Below, in pieces: positions 15,170 to 26,965 of a DNA stretch of 64,000 nucleotides (positions within the stretch are counted from its first letter, which is position 1; every line of letters starts with the position of its first letter). The stretch is from Rhizorhabdus wittichii RW1 (GTDB lineage Bacteria > Pseudomonadota > Alphaproteobacteria > Sphingomonadales > Sphingomonadaceae), in the NCBI GenBank assembly GCA_000016765.1, contig CP000699.1, positions 4,839,501 to 4,903,500 of the forward strand, written 5' to 3'. A program made the position numbers and the translations under genes. Under the pieces are notes generated by a model. The model did no database searches and had not been told where the DNA came from. It saw nothing but the letters and a program-made list of their open reading frames with translations.

Positions 15170-16751
15170 GCGCCACCGCTTCCGCCACCCTGATCCCGTC
15201 GACCGCGGCCGACAGGATTCCTCCCGCATAGCCCGCGCCCTCGCCTGCCGGGAACAGGCCGGCGACGTTGAGGCTCTGGAAATCCTTGCCGCGGGTGATG
15301 CGGATCGGTGACGAGGTGCGCGTCTCGACACCGGTCATGATCGCGTCGGGATCGTCATAGCGGGCGATCTGGCGACCGAAGACGGGCAGCGCCTCGCGCA
15401 GCGCGTCGATCGCGAAGTCGGGCAGGCAGAGCGACAGGTCGGTCGGGTGGACGCCCGGCTTGTAGGACGGCGTCACCGCGCCGAGCGCGGTCGAGGGGCG
15501 GCGGGCGAGGAAGTCGCCGACCAGCTGGCCGGGCGCCGCGTAGCTCGATCCGCCGGCGACGAAGGCGCGCTCCTCCCAATGGCGTTGCAGGGCGATGCCG
15601 GCGAGCGGGTGGCCGGGATAGTCGCGCTCGGGATCGATGCCGACGACGAGGCCCGAATTGGCGTTGAATTCCTTGCGCGAATATTGGCTCATGCCGTTGG
15701 TGACGACGCGGCCTTCCTCCGAGGTGGCGGCGACGACGCGGCCGCCGGGGCACATGCAGAAGCTGTAGACGGAGCGCCCGTTCGCGCAGTGGTGCGAGAG
15801 GGCATAGGCCGCCGCGCCGAGATCGGGGTGGCCGGCGCATTGGCCGAAGCGGGCCCGGTCGATCCAGCTCTGCGGATGCTCGATGCGGACGCCGATCGAG
15901 AAGGGCTTGGCCTCGATATGGACGCCGCGATCGTGGAGCGCGTGGAAGGTGTCGCGCGAGCTGTGGCCGACGGCGAGTACGACATGGTCGGTCTCGAGAT
16001 AGTCGCCATTGTGGAGATGGAGCCCGCGCAGCCGGCCGTCGCGGATGTCGAAGTCGACGACGCGCTGCCCGAAGCGATATTCGCCGCCCAGTTCCTCGAT
16101 CGTCGCGCGCATGGCCTCGACCATCGAGACCAGCCGAAAGGTGCCGATGTGCGGATGCGCCTCGGTCAAGATCTCCTCGGGCGCGCCGGCCTTGACGAAC
16201 TCGGTCAGCACCTTGCGGCCGAGAAAGCGCGGGTCCTTGATCTGGCTGTAGAGCTTGCCGTCGGAGAAGGTGCCCGCGCCGCCCTCGCCGAACTGGACGT
16301 TCGATTCCGGGTCGAGGACGCCCCGCCGCCACAGGCCCCAGGTGTCCTTGGTCCGCTCGCGCACCACCTTGCCGCGTTCGAGGATGATCGGGCGGAAACC
16401 CATCTGCGCTAGGATCAGCCCGGCGAACAGGCCGCAGGGGCCGGCGCCGATCACCACCGGGCGGGGTGCCCCGGCCGGCGCCGTGGCGACGAAGCGATAG
16501 CCGGTGTCGGGGGTCGGGCGGACATGGTTGTCGCCCGCGAAGCGCGCGAGGACGGCGGCCTCGTCGGCCAGGGTCACGTCGACCGAATAGACCATCAGGA
16601 TCGCCGATTTGCGGCGCGCGTCGTTGGCGCGGCGGGCGACCTCCCAGCTCAGCAGATCGGCGGGCGCGATCCCCAGCCGCGCGACGATCGCGGCGGGCAG
16701 CGCCTCGGCCGGATGGTCGAGCGGCAGCTTGATTTCGGAAATGCGGAGCAT
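15153..16751 (-). CDS. NAD(P)/FAD-dependent oxidoreductase
   Basis: 532 residues. A flavin-binding Rossmann loop (VVIGAGPCGLFAGLILAQMG, about residues 98-117) follows an N-terminal domain of about 90 residues, as in the conserved bacterial 'FAD-dependent dehydrogenase' family related to HI0933-like proteins. Further support comes from SNVQFGEGGAGTFSDGKL and the C-terminal VAGLFPAGEGAGYAGGI FAD-binding end. The reaction is not established for this family. Intact, normal length. Confidence 0.85.
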   Translation of the reverse strand: MLRISEIKLPLDHPAEALPAAIVARLGIAPADLLSWEVARRANDARRKSAILMVYSVDVTLADEAAVLARFAGDNHVRPTPDTGYRFVATAPAGAPRPVVIGAGPCGLFAGLILAQMGFRPIILERGKVVRERTKDTWGLWRRGVLDPESNVQFGEGGAGTFSDGKLYSQIKDPRFLGRKVLTEFVKAGAPEEILTEAHPHIGTFRLVSMVEAMRATIEELGGEYRFGQRVVDFDIRDGRLRGLHLHNGDYLETDHVVLAVGHSSRDTFHALHDRGVHIEAKPFSIGVRIEHPQSWIDRARFGQCAGHPDLGAAAYALSHHCANGRSVYSFCMCPGGRVVAATSEEGRVVTNGMSQYSRKEFNANSGLVVGIDPERDYPGHPLAGIALQRHWEERAFVAGGSSYAAPGQLVGDFLARRPSTALGAVTPSYKPGVHPTDLSLCLPDFAIDALREALPVFGRQIARYDDPDAIMTGVETRTSSPIRITRGKDFQSLNVAGLFPAGEGAGYAGGILSAAVDGIRVAEAVALSLAG

Positions 16752-16788
16752 GGCGCGGCTTTACGAGCCCGACGCCGGCACCGCAACG

Positions 16789-16890
16789 TTAGAGCACGTC
16801 CCAGAACATGAAGTAGAGCATCGCGAACCAGGCGAGCAGCCCGAGCACGCCCCGAATCCAGCCCAGGTTGCGGCGAAACCAGTCAGCCAT
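16789..16890 (-). CDS. 33-residue single-span membrane protein
   Basis: A short frame encoding MADWFRRNLGWIRGVLGLLA and then a hydrophobic WFAMLYFMFW run. The ATG is preceded on the minus strand by GGGAGGATCG, a strong ribosome-binding site, and overlaps the stop of the L,D-transpeptidase gene by 8 bp. The basic amphipathic start and single hydrophobic helix fit a small inner-membrane protein. No homologue is recalled. Confidence 0.55.
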   Translation of the reverse strand: MADWFRRNLGWIRGVLGLLAWFAMLYFMFWDVL

Positions 16891-17491
16891 CGATCCTCCC
16901 GGCGTAGAGCAGGCGTCCCTTGCCGAGACGGGCAAGGACCGTCGCGATATCCGCTTCTCCCACCGCGAAGCAACCGTCGCTGCGGCCGAGCTTGCCCTGT
17001 TTCGCGACCATGTCGGGATTGGCGTACCAGGCGGAATGGATCACGATCGCGCGCTCCTCGGCATGGGCGTTGCCGGGATCGAGGCCGATCAGGCGGCGCG
17101 ACGGACCGTGGGCCCCCCCATAGGCGTCGCCGGTGAGATAGGCGCCCTCGGAAGTGGCGGCGGAGCCGACGATGTCGGAGAAGCTTTGGAGCATGCCGCT
17201 ATGATCGGGATCGGACCCCTTGCCATGGGCGACGAGCAGCGCGGTCGTCGTGCCGCGCAGGATATCGACGAGGAACAAGCGCGGAACCGAAGAGGGGAGA
17301 CCGAAATCGGCGATGGCGATCATATCGCGCGACCAGATCGAACGATGATGGTGGAACAGCGCGGCGAGGGCGCGCCCGACAAGGCGCGGATCGATCATCG
17401 GCGCGGCGGCGGCCAAGCCCAGGGGGCGAGCGAAAGCGGAGGCGGCCGGCAGGGCGAGGGCCGCCGCGACCAGCGTCCGGCGCGTCAGCAC
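16883..17491 (-). CDS. Murein L,D-transpeptidase catalytic domain family protein
   Basis: About 202 residues with an N-terminal signal (TRRTLVAAALALPAASAFA). The catalytic core shows AIVIHSAWY (His) and KLGRSDGCFAVG (Ser-x-Gly-Cys), the HX...SHGC-type motif of the YkuD-related family PF13645. It would act in the periplasm on peptidoglycan stem peptides. The start is uncertain: GTG at 17491 gives the signal peptide but has no good ribosome site. It lies 10 nt after the CYTH-CHAD gene, so translation may be coupled. Confidence 0.8.
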   Translation of the reverse strand: MLTRRTLVAAALALPAASAFARPLGLAAAAPMIDPRLVGRALAALFHHHRSIWSRDMIAIADFGLPSSVPRLFLVDILRGTTTALLVAHGKGSDPDHSGMLQSFSDIVGSAATSEGAYLTGDAYGGAHGPSRRLIGLDPGNAHAEERAIVIHSAWYANPDMVAKQGKLGRSDGCFAVGEADIATVLARLGKGRLLYAGRIDG

Positions 17492-17501
17492 GAAGACGGG
17501 A

Positions 17502-18974
17502 TCAATCGCGCCAGAAGCGCTTGGTGTCGATGAGGGTTTCGAAACAATCCTCGGCATCGTCGAGCAGGCGCTTGCGTTCCTTCTTGCCCGGCATGGGCAG
17601 GGCCGCCTCCACGCCCAGCCGGGCGAACAGCTCGGGGGCGGCGGCGATGTCGTTGAGTTGCCCCAGCTTGTCCTGCAACGCTTCCAGTCGGTCAAGGAAA
17701 CGCTCCATCCGGCGGCGCGCCTTGCGTCCAGGATAGAGCGACACGAAGAATTCGCTCGCGTAGCGGAGCTTCTTGGCGGTCTTGCGGACGGCGTGGCGAT
17801 GCTCGTCGTCGGTATCGGCGAGGTCCTTGCCCGCGCGCTTGATCCGCTTGCGTAGCCGTTCGAGCCGGTCGCTGGCGAAGGCGCGGACGTAGCGGTCGCG
17901 CAGATAGGGATCGGCGGGGTCGGTCCGCCACCGGCCGAGCGCCAGCCATTCGGCCAGCTCGATCGGCAGCAGCCGGACCCGGCCGCTGTCGAGCAGGGTG
18001 CGGAGATGGCCGAAGCGGTTCTCGCGGATCGCGAACAGGGCCGCGCGCGAAGGCTCCTCGAGGCGCGGCACCAGCACGTCGATGTCGCGGATCCCGCCGA
18101 GTTCCGCGGCGAGCCAGCGCAGCTCCGACGCGAACGCCGCGGCGCGCTCGTCGCCTTCGAACAAGGGGCCGAACAGCCAGTAGGCGGTCCGCAGGCGGCG
18201 CAGCGCGACCCGGGCCTGGTGCAATTGCTCGACCCCGCCCGACAGCAGCAGCAGGTCCTCGTTGCGGCGATATTGGCGCAGGCAGGAAGCGGCGATCGCG
18301 GCGAAGGCGTCGCCGGCGGCCATCGCCCGGTCGAGCTTCAGCGGCTCGGCCTTGACGGCGGCGGTGAACGCCTTGTCGGCCAGCGCATAGCCGCGCTCGG
18401 ACTTGGTCGACACGCCGAGCCGCAGCGGGACCAGTTCGTTGAGGGTGCGGGCGAGATCGAACAGCGCCTGCGGTGTCCCGCGCTTCAGCTCCAGCTCCAG
18501 CTCGCACACCGCGCTGCCGCGCGTTCCCGCGCGCACCTCGCCGAGGTCGATCGCATAGTCGATGCGGCTGCCGTCCGGGCGATCGATCGGTCCCTCGGCG
18601 CGGTCGATCGCGGTGGTGAAGACCGGTTCGATCCGCGCGAGCAACTCCGCATCGAAGAGCTGCAGGAGCGGGCCCGACGCCTCGTCGAGCACGGGCCTGT
18701 CGCCGGTCACGCGGCGTTCCCATTCGCCGCGCACGAACAGGCCCGCCGTCTCGCCCGACGCTGCCTTCACCGTCTGGATGCGCTTGCCGCCGTCCCTGCG
18801 GATGCGGAGCGCATAGCCCGCCTTGTCGAGATGGAAGCCGGGCGTGTCGAAATAGGTGGCCGCGAGCCGCCGCGTCGCCGCGGGTTCGGGGCCGAACAGG
18901 GGGCAGGCCGCGAGGCGATCCCGGTCGGCGGGATCAAAGTCGAGCTTCAGCTCAATTTCGACGGGCTCGTCCAT
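17502..18974 (-). CDS. CYTH and CHAD domain protein
   Basis: 490 residues. The N-terminal 200 residues are a CYTH triphosphate tunnel domain (EIELKL at residues 6-11 is the ExExK signature; later YALRIRRDGGKR and ELELELKRG). The rest is a CHAD domain rich in His and basic helices (LHQARVALRRLRTAYWLF, HAVRKTAKKLRYASEFF). CHAD binds polyphosphate; CYTH enzymes hydrolyse triphosphates, so the protein is likely tied to inorganic polyphosphate. Normal length, intact. Confidence 0.9.
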   Translation of the reverse strand: MDEPVEIELKLDFDPADRDRLAACPLFGPEPAATRRLAATYFDTPGFHLDKAGYALRIRRDGGKRIQTVKAASGETAGLFVRGEWERRVTGDRPVLDEASGPLLQLFDAELLARIEPVFTTAIDRAEGPIDRPDGSRIDYAIDLGEVRAGTRGSAVCELELELKRGTPQALFDLARTLNELVPLRLGVSTKSERGYALADKAFTAAVKAEPLKLDRAMAAGDAFAAIAASCLRQYRRNEDLLLLSGGVEQLHQARVALRRLRTAYWLFGPLFEGDERAAAFASELRWLAAELGGIRDIDVLVPRLEEPSRAALFAIRENRFGHLRTLLDSGRVRLLPIELAEWLALGRWRTDPADPYLRDRYVRAFASDRLERLRKRIKRAGKDLADTDDEHRHAVRKTAKKLRYASEFFVSLYPGRKARRRMERFLDRLEALQDKLGQLNDIAAAPELFARLGVEAALPMPGKKERKRLLDDAEDCFETLIDTKRFWRD

Positions 18975-19040
18975 ATCCCTCCGGATCGGTCATGCCATCC
19001 TATGACGACGGCAAGTCAAAGTCATGACGTGCTTTTCGGT

Positions 19041-20300
19041 TCAATCGAACGGCCGGTCGATCGACGCGGGCGGGCGGGTGAACCAGCGCGGACCATCGGC
19101 CGTCATGTGGAAGCAATCCTCGATCCGGACCCCGAAGGCGCCGGGGATGTAGATGCCGGGCTCGTTCGAGAAGCACATGCCCGGCGCGAGCGGCGTCGTC
19201 TCGCCATGGACGAGGTTGACCGGCTCGTGCCCGTCCATGCCGATGCCGTGACCGGTCCGGTGGGGCGTGCCGGGCAGCTTGTAGCCGGGGCCGTAGCCGA
19301 GCGAGGCGTAATAGGCGCGGACCGCGTCGTCGACCTTGCCGGCCGGCGTGCCGACCCGCGCGGCTTCCATCGCGATGTCCTGGCCGCGCCGGACCTGGTC
19401 GAACAGCAGGCGCTGCTTCGCGTCGGCGGCGCGGCCGAATATCATCGTCCGCGAGATGTCCGACTGATAGCCGAGCACCGTGACGCCGGCGTCGAACAGG
19501 ATCACCTCGCCGTCGGCGACCCGGCGCGGGATGTGCGAGCCGTGCGGATAGGCGCTGGATTCGCCGATCAGGATCAGGCCGCCGTCGGTTTCCCCGCCCA
19601 GCGCGCGGCTGGCGGCGATCAGCATCGCCTGGATGTCCTGCTGGCTCATGCCGCGTTCGATGCGCGGCGCGACATGGCGGAAGGCGGCGATCTGGATGTC
19701 GGCGGCGAGCTGCATCAGCGCCAGCTCGGCAGGCGACTTGATCATCCGGCAGCCGCGCACCACCGATGCGCCCGAGACGATCCGCGCGTCGGGCAGCGCC
19801 TGTTGCAGGCCATCGACCGCGAAGAAGCGGACCGTCTCCTCGATCGCGATCGCGCCCTTGTCGAGCTTGCGACGCTGGAGGAAGTCGCTGATCAGCGCGA
19901 TCGGGCTCTCGTCCTCTTGCCAGACATGGACGTCGCCGGGCACGGCGAGGCTCTCGCGGATCGAGGGCTCCTCGAAGCCGGGCGTGACGATCAGCACATC
20001 GCCGTCCGCCGGGATGATCGCGGCGGTCAGCCGCTCGCTGCGCCACCAGTCGATGCCGGTGAAATAGAGCAGCGACGATCCGGCCTCGACGAGCAGCGCG
20101 CCGATATCCTGCGCGCGCATCAGTTCCTGGGCCCGGGCGATGCGGCCGAGCCGTTCCTGGGTGGAGATCGGCTTGGCCCCGCCGGTCATCGGCGCGAGCC
20201 CGGCTGCGGCGTCGGCCGCCCAGGCGGGCGGGGCGGCGATCAGGGCGAGGCCGGCAAGGCCGCCTCCGATCAGCAATTCTCGTCGGCTGGCGCGCATCAT
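19041..20300 (-). CDS. Tat-exported M24 family metallopeptidase (Xaa-Pro peptidase-like)
   Basis: 419 residues starting MMRASRRELLIGGGLAGLAL, a twin-arginine signal. The C-terminal pita-bread domain has the metal ligands expected for M24: FDAG (first Asp), GYQSDISRT (second Asp), HRTGHGIG (His), SNEPGIY (Glu) and VRIED (Glu). It probably removes N-terminal residues before proline in the periplasm. It is divergent from a proline iminopeptidase gene with only 22 nt between the start codons, hinting at a shared proline-peptide catabolic role. Confidence 0.88.
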   Translation of the reverse strand: MMRASRRELLIGGGLAGLALIAAPPAWAADAAAGLAPMTGGAKPISTQERLGRIARAQELMRAQDIGALLVEAGSSLLYFTGIDWWRSERLTAAIIPADGDVLIVTPGFEEPSIRESLAVPGDVHVWQEDESPIALISDFLQRRKLDKGAIAIEETVRFFAVDGLQQALPDARIVSGASVVRGCRMIKSPAELALMQLAADIQIAAFRHVAPRIERGMSQQDIQAMLIAASRALGGETDGGLILIGESSAYPHGSHIPRRVADGEVILFDAGVTVLGYQSDISRTMIFGRAADAKQRLLFDQVRRGQDIAMEAARVGTPAGKVDDAVRAYYASLGYGPGYKLPGTPHRTGHGIGMDGHEPVNLVHGETTPLAPGMCFSNEPGIYIPGAFGVRIEDCFHMTADGPRWFTRPPASIDRPFD

Positions 20301-20313
20301 GCGACTCCGCTAG

Positions 20314-22697
<2,384 letters not shown>

Positions 22698-22715
22698 GGT
22701 CCGGGCTCCGCGCCG

Positions 22716-23084
22716 TCACACGGCGGCGGCGGGGTTCAATGCGGCGATCGGGGTCTGCGAGGACAGCGCGCGGCGGCCTTCCTTCAGCAATATCTCATAT
22801 TTCGCGGACGGCAGGCCCGAATCGAAGGCGAGGCCGAAGCGGTTGCCCCTGATCCAGGCGGTGCGCGCCAGCAGTTCGACCCCGCGACAGACGACCCAGA
22901 CGATCTCGCCGTCGCGCGGCGGATCGGCGGCGTGGGCCAGCGCGCCATGGCGGGACAGATCGAGCAGGTGGATCGGGCAGGGCTGGCCCGACACGAGCAT
23001 CTTCGCCGTCAGGAAGACGCGGCTACGCTCGCTCCGGCGCAGGTCGGGCCGGCGTTTCAGGCCCAGGGCAGACGCTATCGACAT
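22716..23084 (-). CDS. PilZ-like domain protein
   Basis: 122 residues. A beta-rich PilZ-like body: RRSERSRVFLTAKM at the start (the RxxxR-type arginine region), IHLLDLSRHGALAHA in place of the usual D/NxSxxG motif (DLSRHG) and a GNRFGLAF strand. PilZ domains bind c-di-GMP, but the exact motif here is degenerate, so binding is uncertain. Start chosen at the ATG 23084. It converges on the permease gene with an 18-nt gap. Confidence 0.7.
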   Translation of the reverse strand: MSIASALGLKRRPDLRRSERSRVFLTAKMLVSGQPCPIHLLDLSRHGALAHAADPPRDGEIVWVVCRGVELLARTAWIRGNRFGLAFDSGLPSAKYEILLKEGRRALSSQTPIAALNPAAAV

Positions 23085-23244
23085 GGGTACGCAATCCTCA
23101 CACGCCGGCCTGAACGTCGGGCTGGCATGGAAAGGATTAGATGCGGACGGCATATGAAGGCTTAGGGGAATTGGTGAATGAGGCGCTAAGCCTGATTGCA
23201 TGGCGGCCGGAGATTAGACGATGGTCGAAGGCGGCCGCCGCCGA

Positions 23245-23757
23245 TCAATAGGCGATCATGAATCCGATCGCCGCGATCAGCGCCAGTACCAGCAGCCCGA
23301 CCGGCAACAGCCATGGCTGCGAGCCGGGCGCATCGTCGATATCCGCGTCGTCCTCGTCATCTTTGGCCGAGCGGGAGAGCTCGGGAAGTTGAGCGATGTC
23401 GGCGCCCAGCGACGGGAATTCGAGGGCGAGCCGTTCGTTGCTCGCGGCGGCGAGACGCAACTCGTCGAAGCTCAGCGGCTCGGTGAAGCGGCAGCCCGCG
23501 CGGTTCTCCGCGATCCAGACGACCTCGACCTCGCGCCAGCCGACCAGCGGGATTTCGAGCAGGATCTGCGCGCCGGGCACGAGATGGCCGGCCCCCGCCG
23601 CCATCAGGCCCTGCTGCGAGATGTCGGTCAGCATCACGCTGTCGATATCCTCGCCGCCGGCCGCGCCCTCGAGGGTCAGCCGCAGGCGCGACTGATGGCT
23701 GATGGCGAAGCGAAACGCGCGGCGGCGTTCGGAGGATTCGACGGCAAAACTGGTCAT
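23245..23757 (-). CDS. PilZ domain protein with C-terminal membrane anchor
   Basis: 170 residues. PilZ domain at 8-105 with RRRAFRF and DISQQGLM motifs, an acidic linker (KDDEDDADIDD) and one C-terminal membrane helix (LLPVGLLVLALIAAIGFMIAY). This would place a putative c-di-GMP sensor at the membrane. Together with the PilZ gene 160 nt downstream it forms a small PilZ cluster on the minus strand. Confidence 0.78.
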   Translation of the reverse strand: MTSFAVESSERRRAFRFAISHQSRLRLTLEGAAGGEDIDSVMLTDISQQGLMAAGAGHLVPGAQILLEIPLVGWREVEVVWIAENRAGCRFTEPLSFDELRLAAASNERLALEFPSLGADIAQLPELSRSAKDDEDDADIDDAPGSQPWLLPVGLLVLALIAAIGFMIAY

Positions 23758-23850
23758 CTACGGTCCGCTACTCGGTCAACACACGCGATTCCCCCGGACC
23801 GCTCTCGCTACGGAAGATGCTTATCCCGCCAGTGGCGAACATCCCGGGGG

Positions 23851-23880
23851 TTATCCTATACGTAAAACCACGTAGGATGC
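23851..23880. promoter_or_regulatory. Inverted repeat in the PilZ / MFS divergent region
   Basis: ATCCT-AT-ACGT then six bases then ACGTAGGAT forms an interrupted inverted repeat in the 254-nt divergent region between the PilZ gene (minus) and the MFS gene (plus). Position and symmetry fit an operator. No regulator gene lies next to it. Confidence 0.35.
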
Positions 23881-24011
23881 GGAATTTTATAGGGTTTTTA
23901 ACCATAGCGGAGTGCCGCCCGTCACAGGCGGGGCCGGGACGGATCGATCGGCGGGTTGCCTGATCGCGAAACAGTGTTGGCACAAGCGAGCCGCTCCTGC
24001 ATTGGAACGTC

Positions 24012-25685
24012 ATGGCATCCGACCTGCAATCGGCCCCGCGATCGCGGCCGGCGTCACCGTTCGGCGTTCCCGTTTTCCGGTCGATCTGGATCGCGTCGCT
24101 GGTGTCGAATTTCGGGGCGATGATCCAGTCGGTCGGCGCCGCCTGGATGATGACGTCGCTGACCTCGTCCCCGAAGATGGTCGCGCTGGTCCAGGCCTCG
24201 ACGGTGCTGCCGTTCATGCTGCTGGCGCTGTGGGCCGGGGCGGTCGCCGACAATCTCGACCGGCGCAAGGTGATGCTGGCGGCGCAGAGCTTCATGCTGT
24301 GCGTCTCGGCCGTGTTGGCGCTGTTCGCCTGGCAGGGCTGGCTGACGCCCTGGCTGCTGCTGAGCTTCACCTTCCTGATCGGTTGCGGGACGACGATAGG
24401 CGGACCGGCCTGGCAGGCCTCGGTCGGCGACATCGTATCGCGCGAGCAACTGCCGTCCGCAGTTGCGCTCAACTCGATGGGGTTCAACACCGCGCGGACC
24501 GCCGGACCGGCGGTCGGCGGCGCGGTCGTGGCGGCGGCGGGGGCTGCGGCGGCGTTCCTGGCCAATACCCTGTCCTATATCGGGCTGATCGTGGTGCTGC
24601 TGCGCTGGCGGCGGCCGCAGGCGCCCCGGCTGTTGCCGCGCGAAGGCCTGTTCATGGCGATGGGGGCGGGCCTGCGTTATGTATCGATGTCGCCCAACCT
24701 GCGGATGGCCGTCAGCCGCGCGATGGCGTTCGGCCTTGCGGCCAATGCGGTTTCGGCGCTGATGCCGCTGGTCGCCCGCGACCTGGTGAAGGGCGGGGCG
24801 CTGACCTACGGCCTGCTGCTGGGCGCGTTCGGCGTCGGCGCGGTGCTCGGCGGCCTCTCGTCGGGGCCGGCGCGGGACCGGCTGTCGACCGAGCAGATCG
24901 TCCGGATGGCCACGCTCATGCTGGCGGTCGGCACCGCGATCACCGCGATCAGCCCCTTCTTCCTGCTGACGATCGCCGCGCTGATGCTGGCGGGCTTCAG
25001 CTGGGTGCTGGCCCTGTCGACCTTCAACATCAGCGTCCAGCTCGCTTCGCCGCGCTGGGTCGTCGCGCGCGCCCTGTCGGTCTACCAGATGGCGGCGTTC
25101 GGCGGCATGGCGATCGGCGCCTGGGTGCTGGGCATGATCGCCGACAGCCATGGCGTCGCCGCCGGCCTGCTGGTCAGCGCGGCCTTCCTGGCGAGCACCG
25201 TCCTGATCGGCCTGGTCATGCCGCTGCCGCAGGTCGACGACCTCAATCTGACGCCGCTCAAGCAATGGCAGGAGCCGGAGGTGGCGGTCCCGCTCGAACC
25301 GCGCAGCGGCCCGGTGGTGGTGACGATCGAATATCGGATCGAGCCGCACAACATCGTCGCCTTCCTCACCGCGATGACCGAGCGGCGCCGGATCCGGCGG
25401 CGGGACGGCGCCCATGGCTGGACCCTGCTGCGCGACCTCAACGAGCCCGAGCTGTGGATCGAGCGCTACCACGTCGCGACCTGGCACGACTATATCCGGC
25501 ATAATCAGCGTCGCACCCATGCCGATGCCGAGAACAGCGCCGAGGTGCACCAGCTCCAGAAGGAAGGCGTGCCGCTGCGCGTCCACCGGATGATCGAGCG
25601 GCAGACCGGCTCGCTGCCGAGCGCCCGCCGCCATGAACCGGTGACCGTCGACGCACAGATGAACGATCCGACACGCTCGGCGTAG
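24012..25685 (+). CDS. MFS transporter with C-terminal antibiotic-biosynthesis-monooxygenase-like domain
   Basis: 557 residues. Residues 20-410 are a 12-helix major facilitator of the EntS/DHA3-like drug and siderophore exporter group, with DNLDRRKVMLAAQ as the conserved cytoplasmic loop. Residues about 435-530 (VVVTIEYRIEPHNIVAFLTAMTERRRIRRR...) form a ferredoxin-like ABM-type domain, a known fusion in this subfamily. The job of the soluble domain is unclear. Substrate unknown. Confidence 0.85.
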   Translation: MASDLQSAPRSRPASPFGVPVFRSIWIASLVSNFGAMIQSVGAAWMMTSLTSSPKMVALVQASTVLPFMLLALWAGAVADNLDRRKVMLAAQSFMLCVSAVLALFAWQGWLTPWLLLSFTFLIGCGTTIGGPAWQASVGDIVSREQLPSAVALNSMGFNTARTAGPAVGGAVVAAAGAAAAFLANTLSYIGLIVVLLRWRRPQAPRLLPREGLFMAMGAGLRYVSMSPNLRMAVSRAMAFGLAANAVSALMPLVARDLVKGGALTYGLLLGAFGVGAVLGGLSSGPARDRLSTEQIVRMATLMLAVGTAITAISPFFLLTIAALMLAGFSWVLALSTFNISVQLASPRWVVARALSVYQMAAFGGMAIGAWVLGMIADSHGVAAGLLVSAAFLASTVLIGLVMPLPQVDDLNLTPLKQWQEPEVAVPLEPRSGPVVVTIEYRIEPHNIVAFLTAMTERRRIRRRDGAHGWTLLRDLNEPELWIERYHVATWHDYIRHNQRRTHADAENSAEVHQLQKEGVPLRVHRMIERQTGSLPSARRHEPVTVDAQMNDPTRSA

Positions 25686-25772
25686 CGGAGAACTGCAAAA
25701 TATTGTAAAATCGACGAGCGCGTAACGATCTGTTCATGTCGAACGGCTCAAGGCGCCTTTATTGTGAGTAAC

Positions 25773-26682
25773 TTAGAGTCGGTTTCGAAACTCACGCTGA
25801 TCGCGCCAGTCTGCGGATCATGAGCATGGCAGCGGCGGCGTAGAGGAATGCTGCGGCGGACTTGAGGGTTGCCTCGACGTCCTTGGCGAGACGGCGATTT
25901 CGGTTGATCCATGCGAAGAAGCGTTCAACGACCCAGCGCCTTGGCAGGACGACGAAGCCGGTCTGCCCGGTGATTTTGCTGACGATTTCAACGGTGATGC
26001 TGGTAGCCTGCGTGACGCGCTCATGGTTGTAGCCGCCATCGGCCCAGACCTTCTCGATGAACGGGAACAGGCCGCGTGATATTTGCAGCACTGCACCACC
26101 GCCATCACGATCCTGGACATCGGCGGTGTGAGGTTCGACCAGCAGCGCCCTGCCATCGGTATCGACCAGGGCATGTCGCTTGCGCCCCTTGATCTTCTTG
26201 CCGGCGTCATAGCCCCGTGGGCCGCCGCTTTCCGTGGTCTTGACGCTCTGACTGTCGATAATGGCCGCGCTCGGGCTGGCCTCGCGCCCCGTCCGTTCGC
26301 GGTCGGTCATCACCAGAGCATGGTTCATTCGCTCGAACACTGCTTCGTCGCGCAACAGGGCAAACCAGCGGTAGACTGTCTGCCACGGAGGAAAGTCTTT
26401 CGGCAACAGTCGCCAGGCGATCCCGCCGCGCAGCACATAGAATATGGCGTTCACGATCTCGCGCATCGGCCATTCCCGCCGTCGCCCGGTCGAACGTGCC
26501 TCGGGCAGAAATGCGGCGATCAATCGCCACTCCGCATCACTCAAATCCGTCTGGTATCGCTTCGCCACGCGCGTATGCTGCGCGCGGGTGGCCGGGGTCC
26601 ACATGCCTGTCTCCGAGATGTCTGCAAACTCCCGGAATCACATGAACCTCGGCCGCTCAACCCCTTTCGAAACGGCCTCTTA
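25773..26682. mobile_element. IS5-family (IS427-like) insertion sequence with TTA target duplication
   Basis: A 904-bp element (25776-26679) with imperfect terminal inverted repeats: left GAGTCGGTTTCGAAA, right end read inward GAGGCCGTTTCGAAA. The trinucleotide TTA occurs directly outside both ends (25773-25775 and 26680-26682), a TNA-type duplication typical of the IS427 group. It carries one transposase gene on the minus strand and looks intact and possibly active. Confidence 0.85.
25792..26604 (-). CDS. IS5-family transposase (DDE)
   Basis: 270 residues. DDE catalytic residues are visible in AAIIDSQSVK, KVWADGGYNHE and RRWVVERFFAWINRNRRL. The N-terminal YQTDLSDAEWRLIAAFLP and GIAWRLLPKDFPPWQTVYRWF segments match the DUF4096/IS427-type transposase. 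A single uninterrupted frame, so no programmed frameshift is needed. It belongs to the element described at 25773-26682. Confidence 0.93.
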   Translation of the reverse strand: MWTPATRAQHTRVAKRYQTDLSDAEWRLIAAFLPEARSTGRRREWPMREIVNAIFYVLRGGIAWRLLPKDFPPWQTVYRWFALLRDEAVFERMNHALVMTDRERTGREASPSAAIIDSQSVKTTESGGPRGYDAGKKIKGRKRHALVDTDGRALLVEPHTADVQDRDGGGAVLQISRGLFPFIEKVWADGGYNHERVTQATSITVEIVSKITGQTGFVVLPRRWVVERFFAWINRNRRLAKDVEATLKSAAAFLYAAAAMLMIRRLARSA

Positions 26683-26699
26683 GCGTCGAGAGAAGCATC

Positions 26700-26930
26700 G
26701 TGTCCAATTCGGGAAGCGCAGACCAGTTGCGGCGGGAAGCCGCCAAGGCGCGAAAGCTTGCAGACAATGCTTTCGGCGAGGCGGACAAGCAGCGCCTGCT
26801 CGAGGTCGCGGCCAGCCTCGATCGCGAGGCGGCGGCGATGGAAGCCGCGCTGACGGTGCGAGCCGCCAAGGCATCGGCGAGTCTTTCCGCCCGCAGCACT
26901 CGATCGATCACGGCCAGCCGGTTGGATTGA
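26700..26930 (+). CDS. Small coiled-coil-like hypothetical protein
   Basis: 76 residues, nearly all helical and rich in Ala, Arg and Glu, with heptad-like spacing (DQLRREAAKARKLADNAFGEADKQRLLEVAASL is one long helix). Starts with GTG at 26700, behind a GAGAGAAG ribosome-site-like stretch. The IS element ends 20 nt upstream and may have separated the gene from its promoter or brought a new one. Confidence 0.5.
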   Translation: MSNSGSADQLRREAAKARKLADNAFGEADKQRLLEVAASLDREAAAMEAALTVRAAKASASLSARSTRSITASRLD

Positions 26931-26965
26931 GCGTAGCCCTTGACGGGCAACCTATCGGCAGAAGC

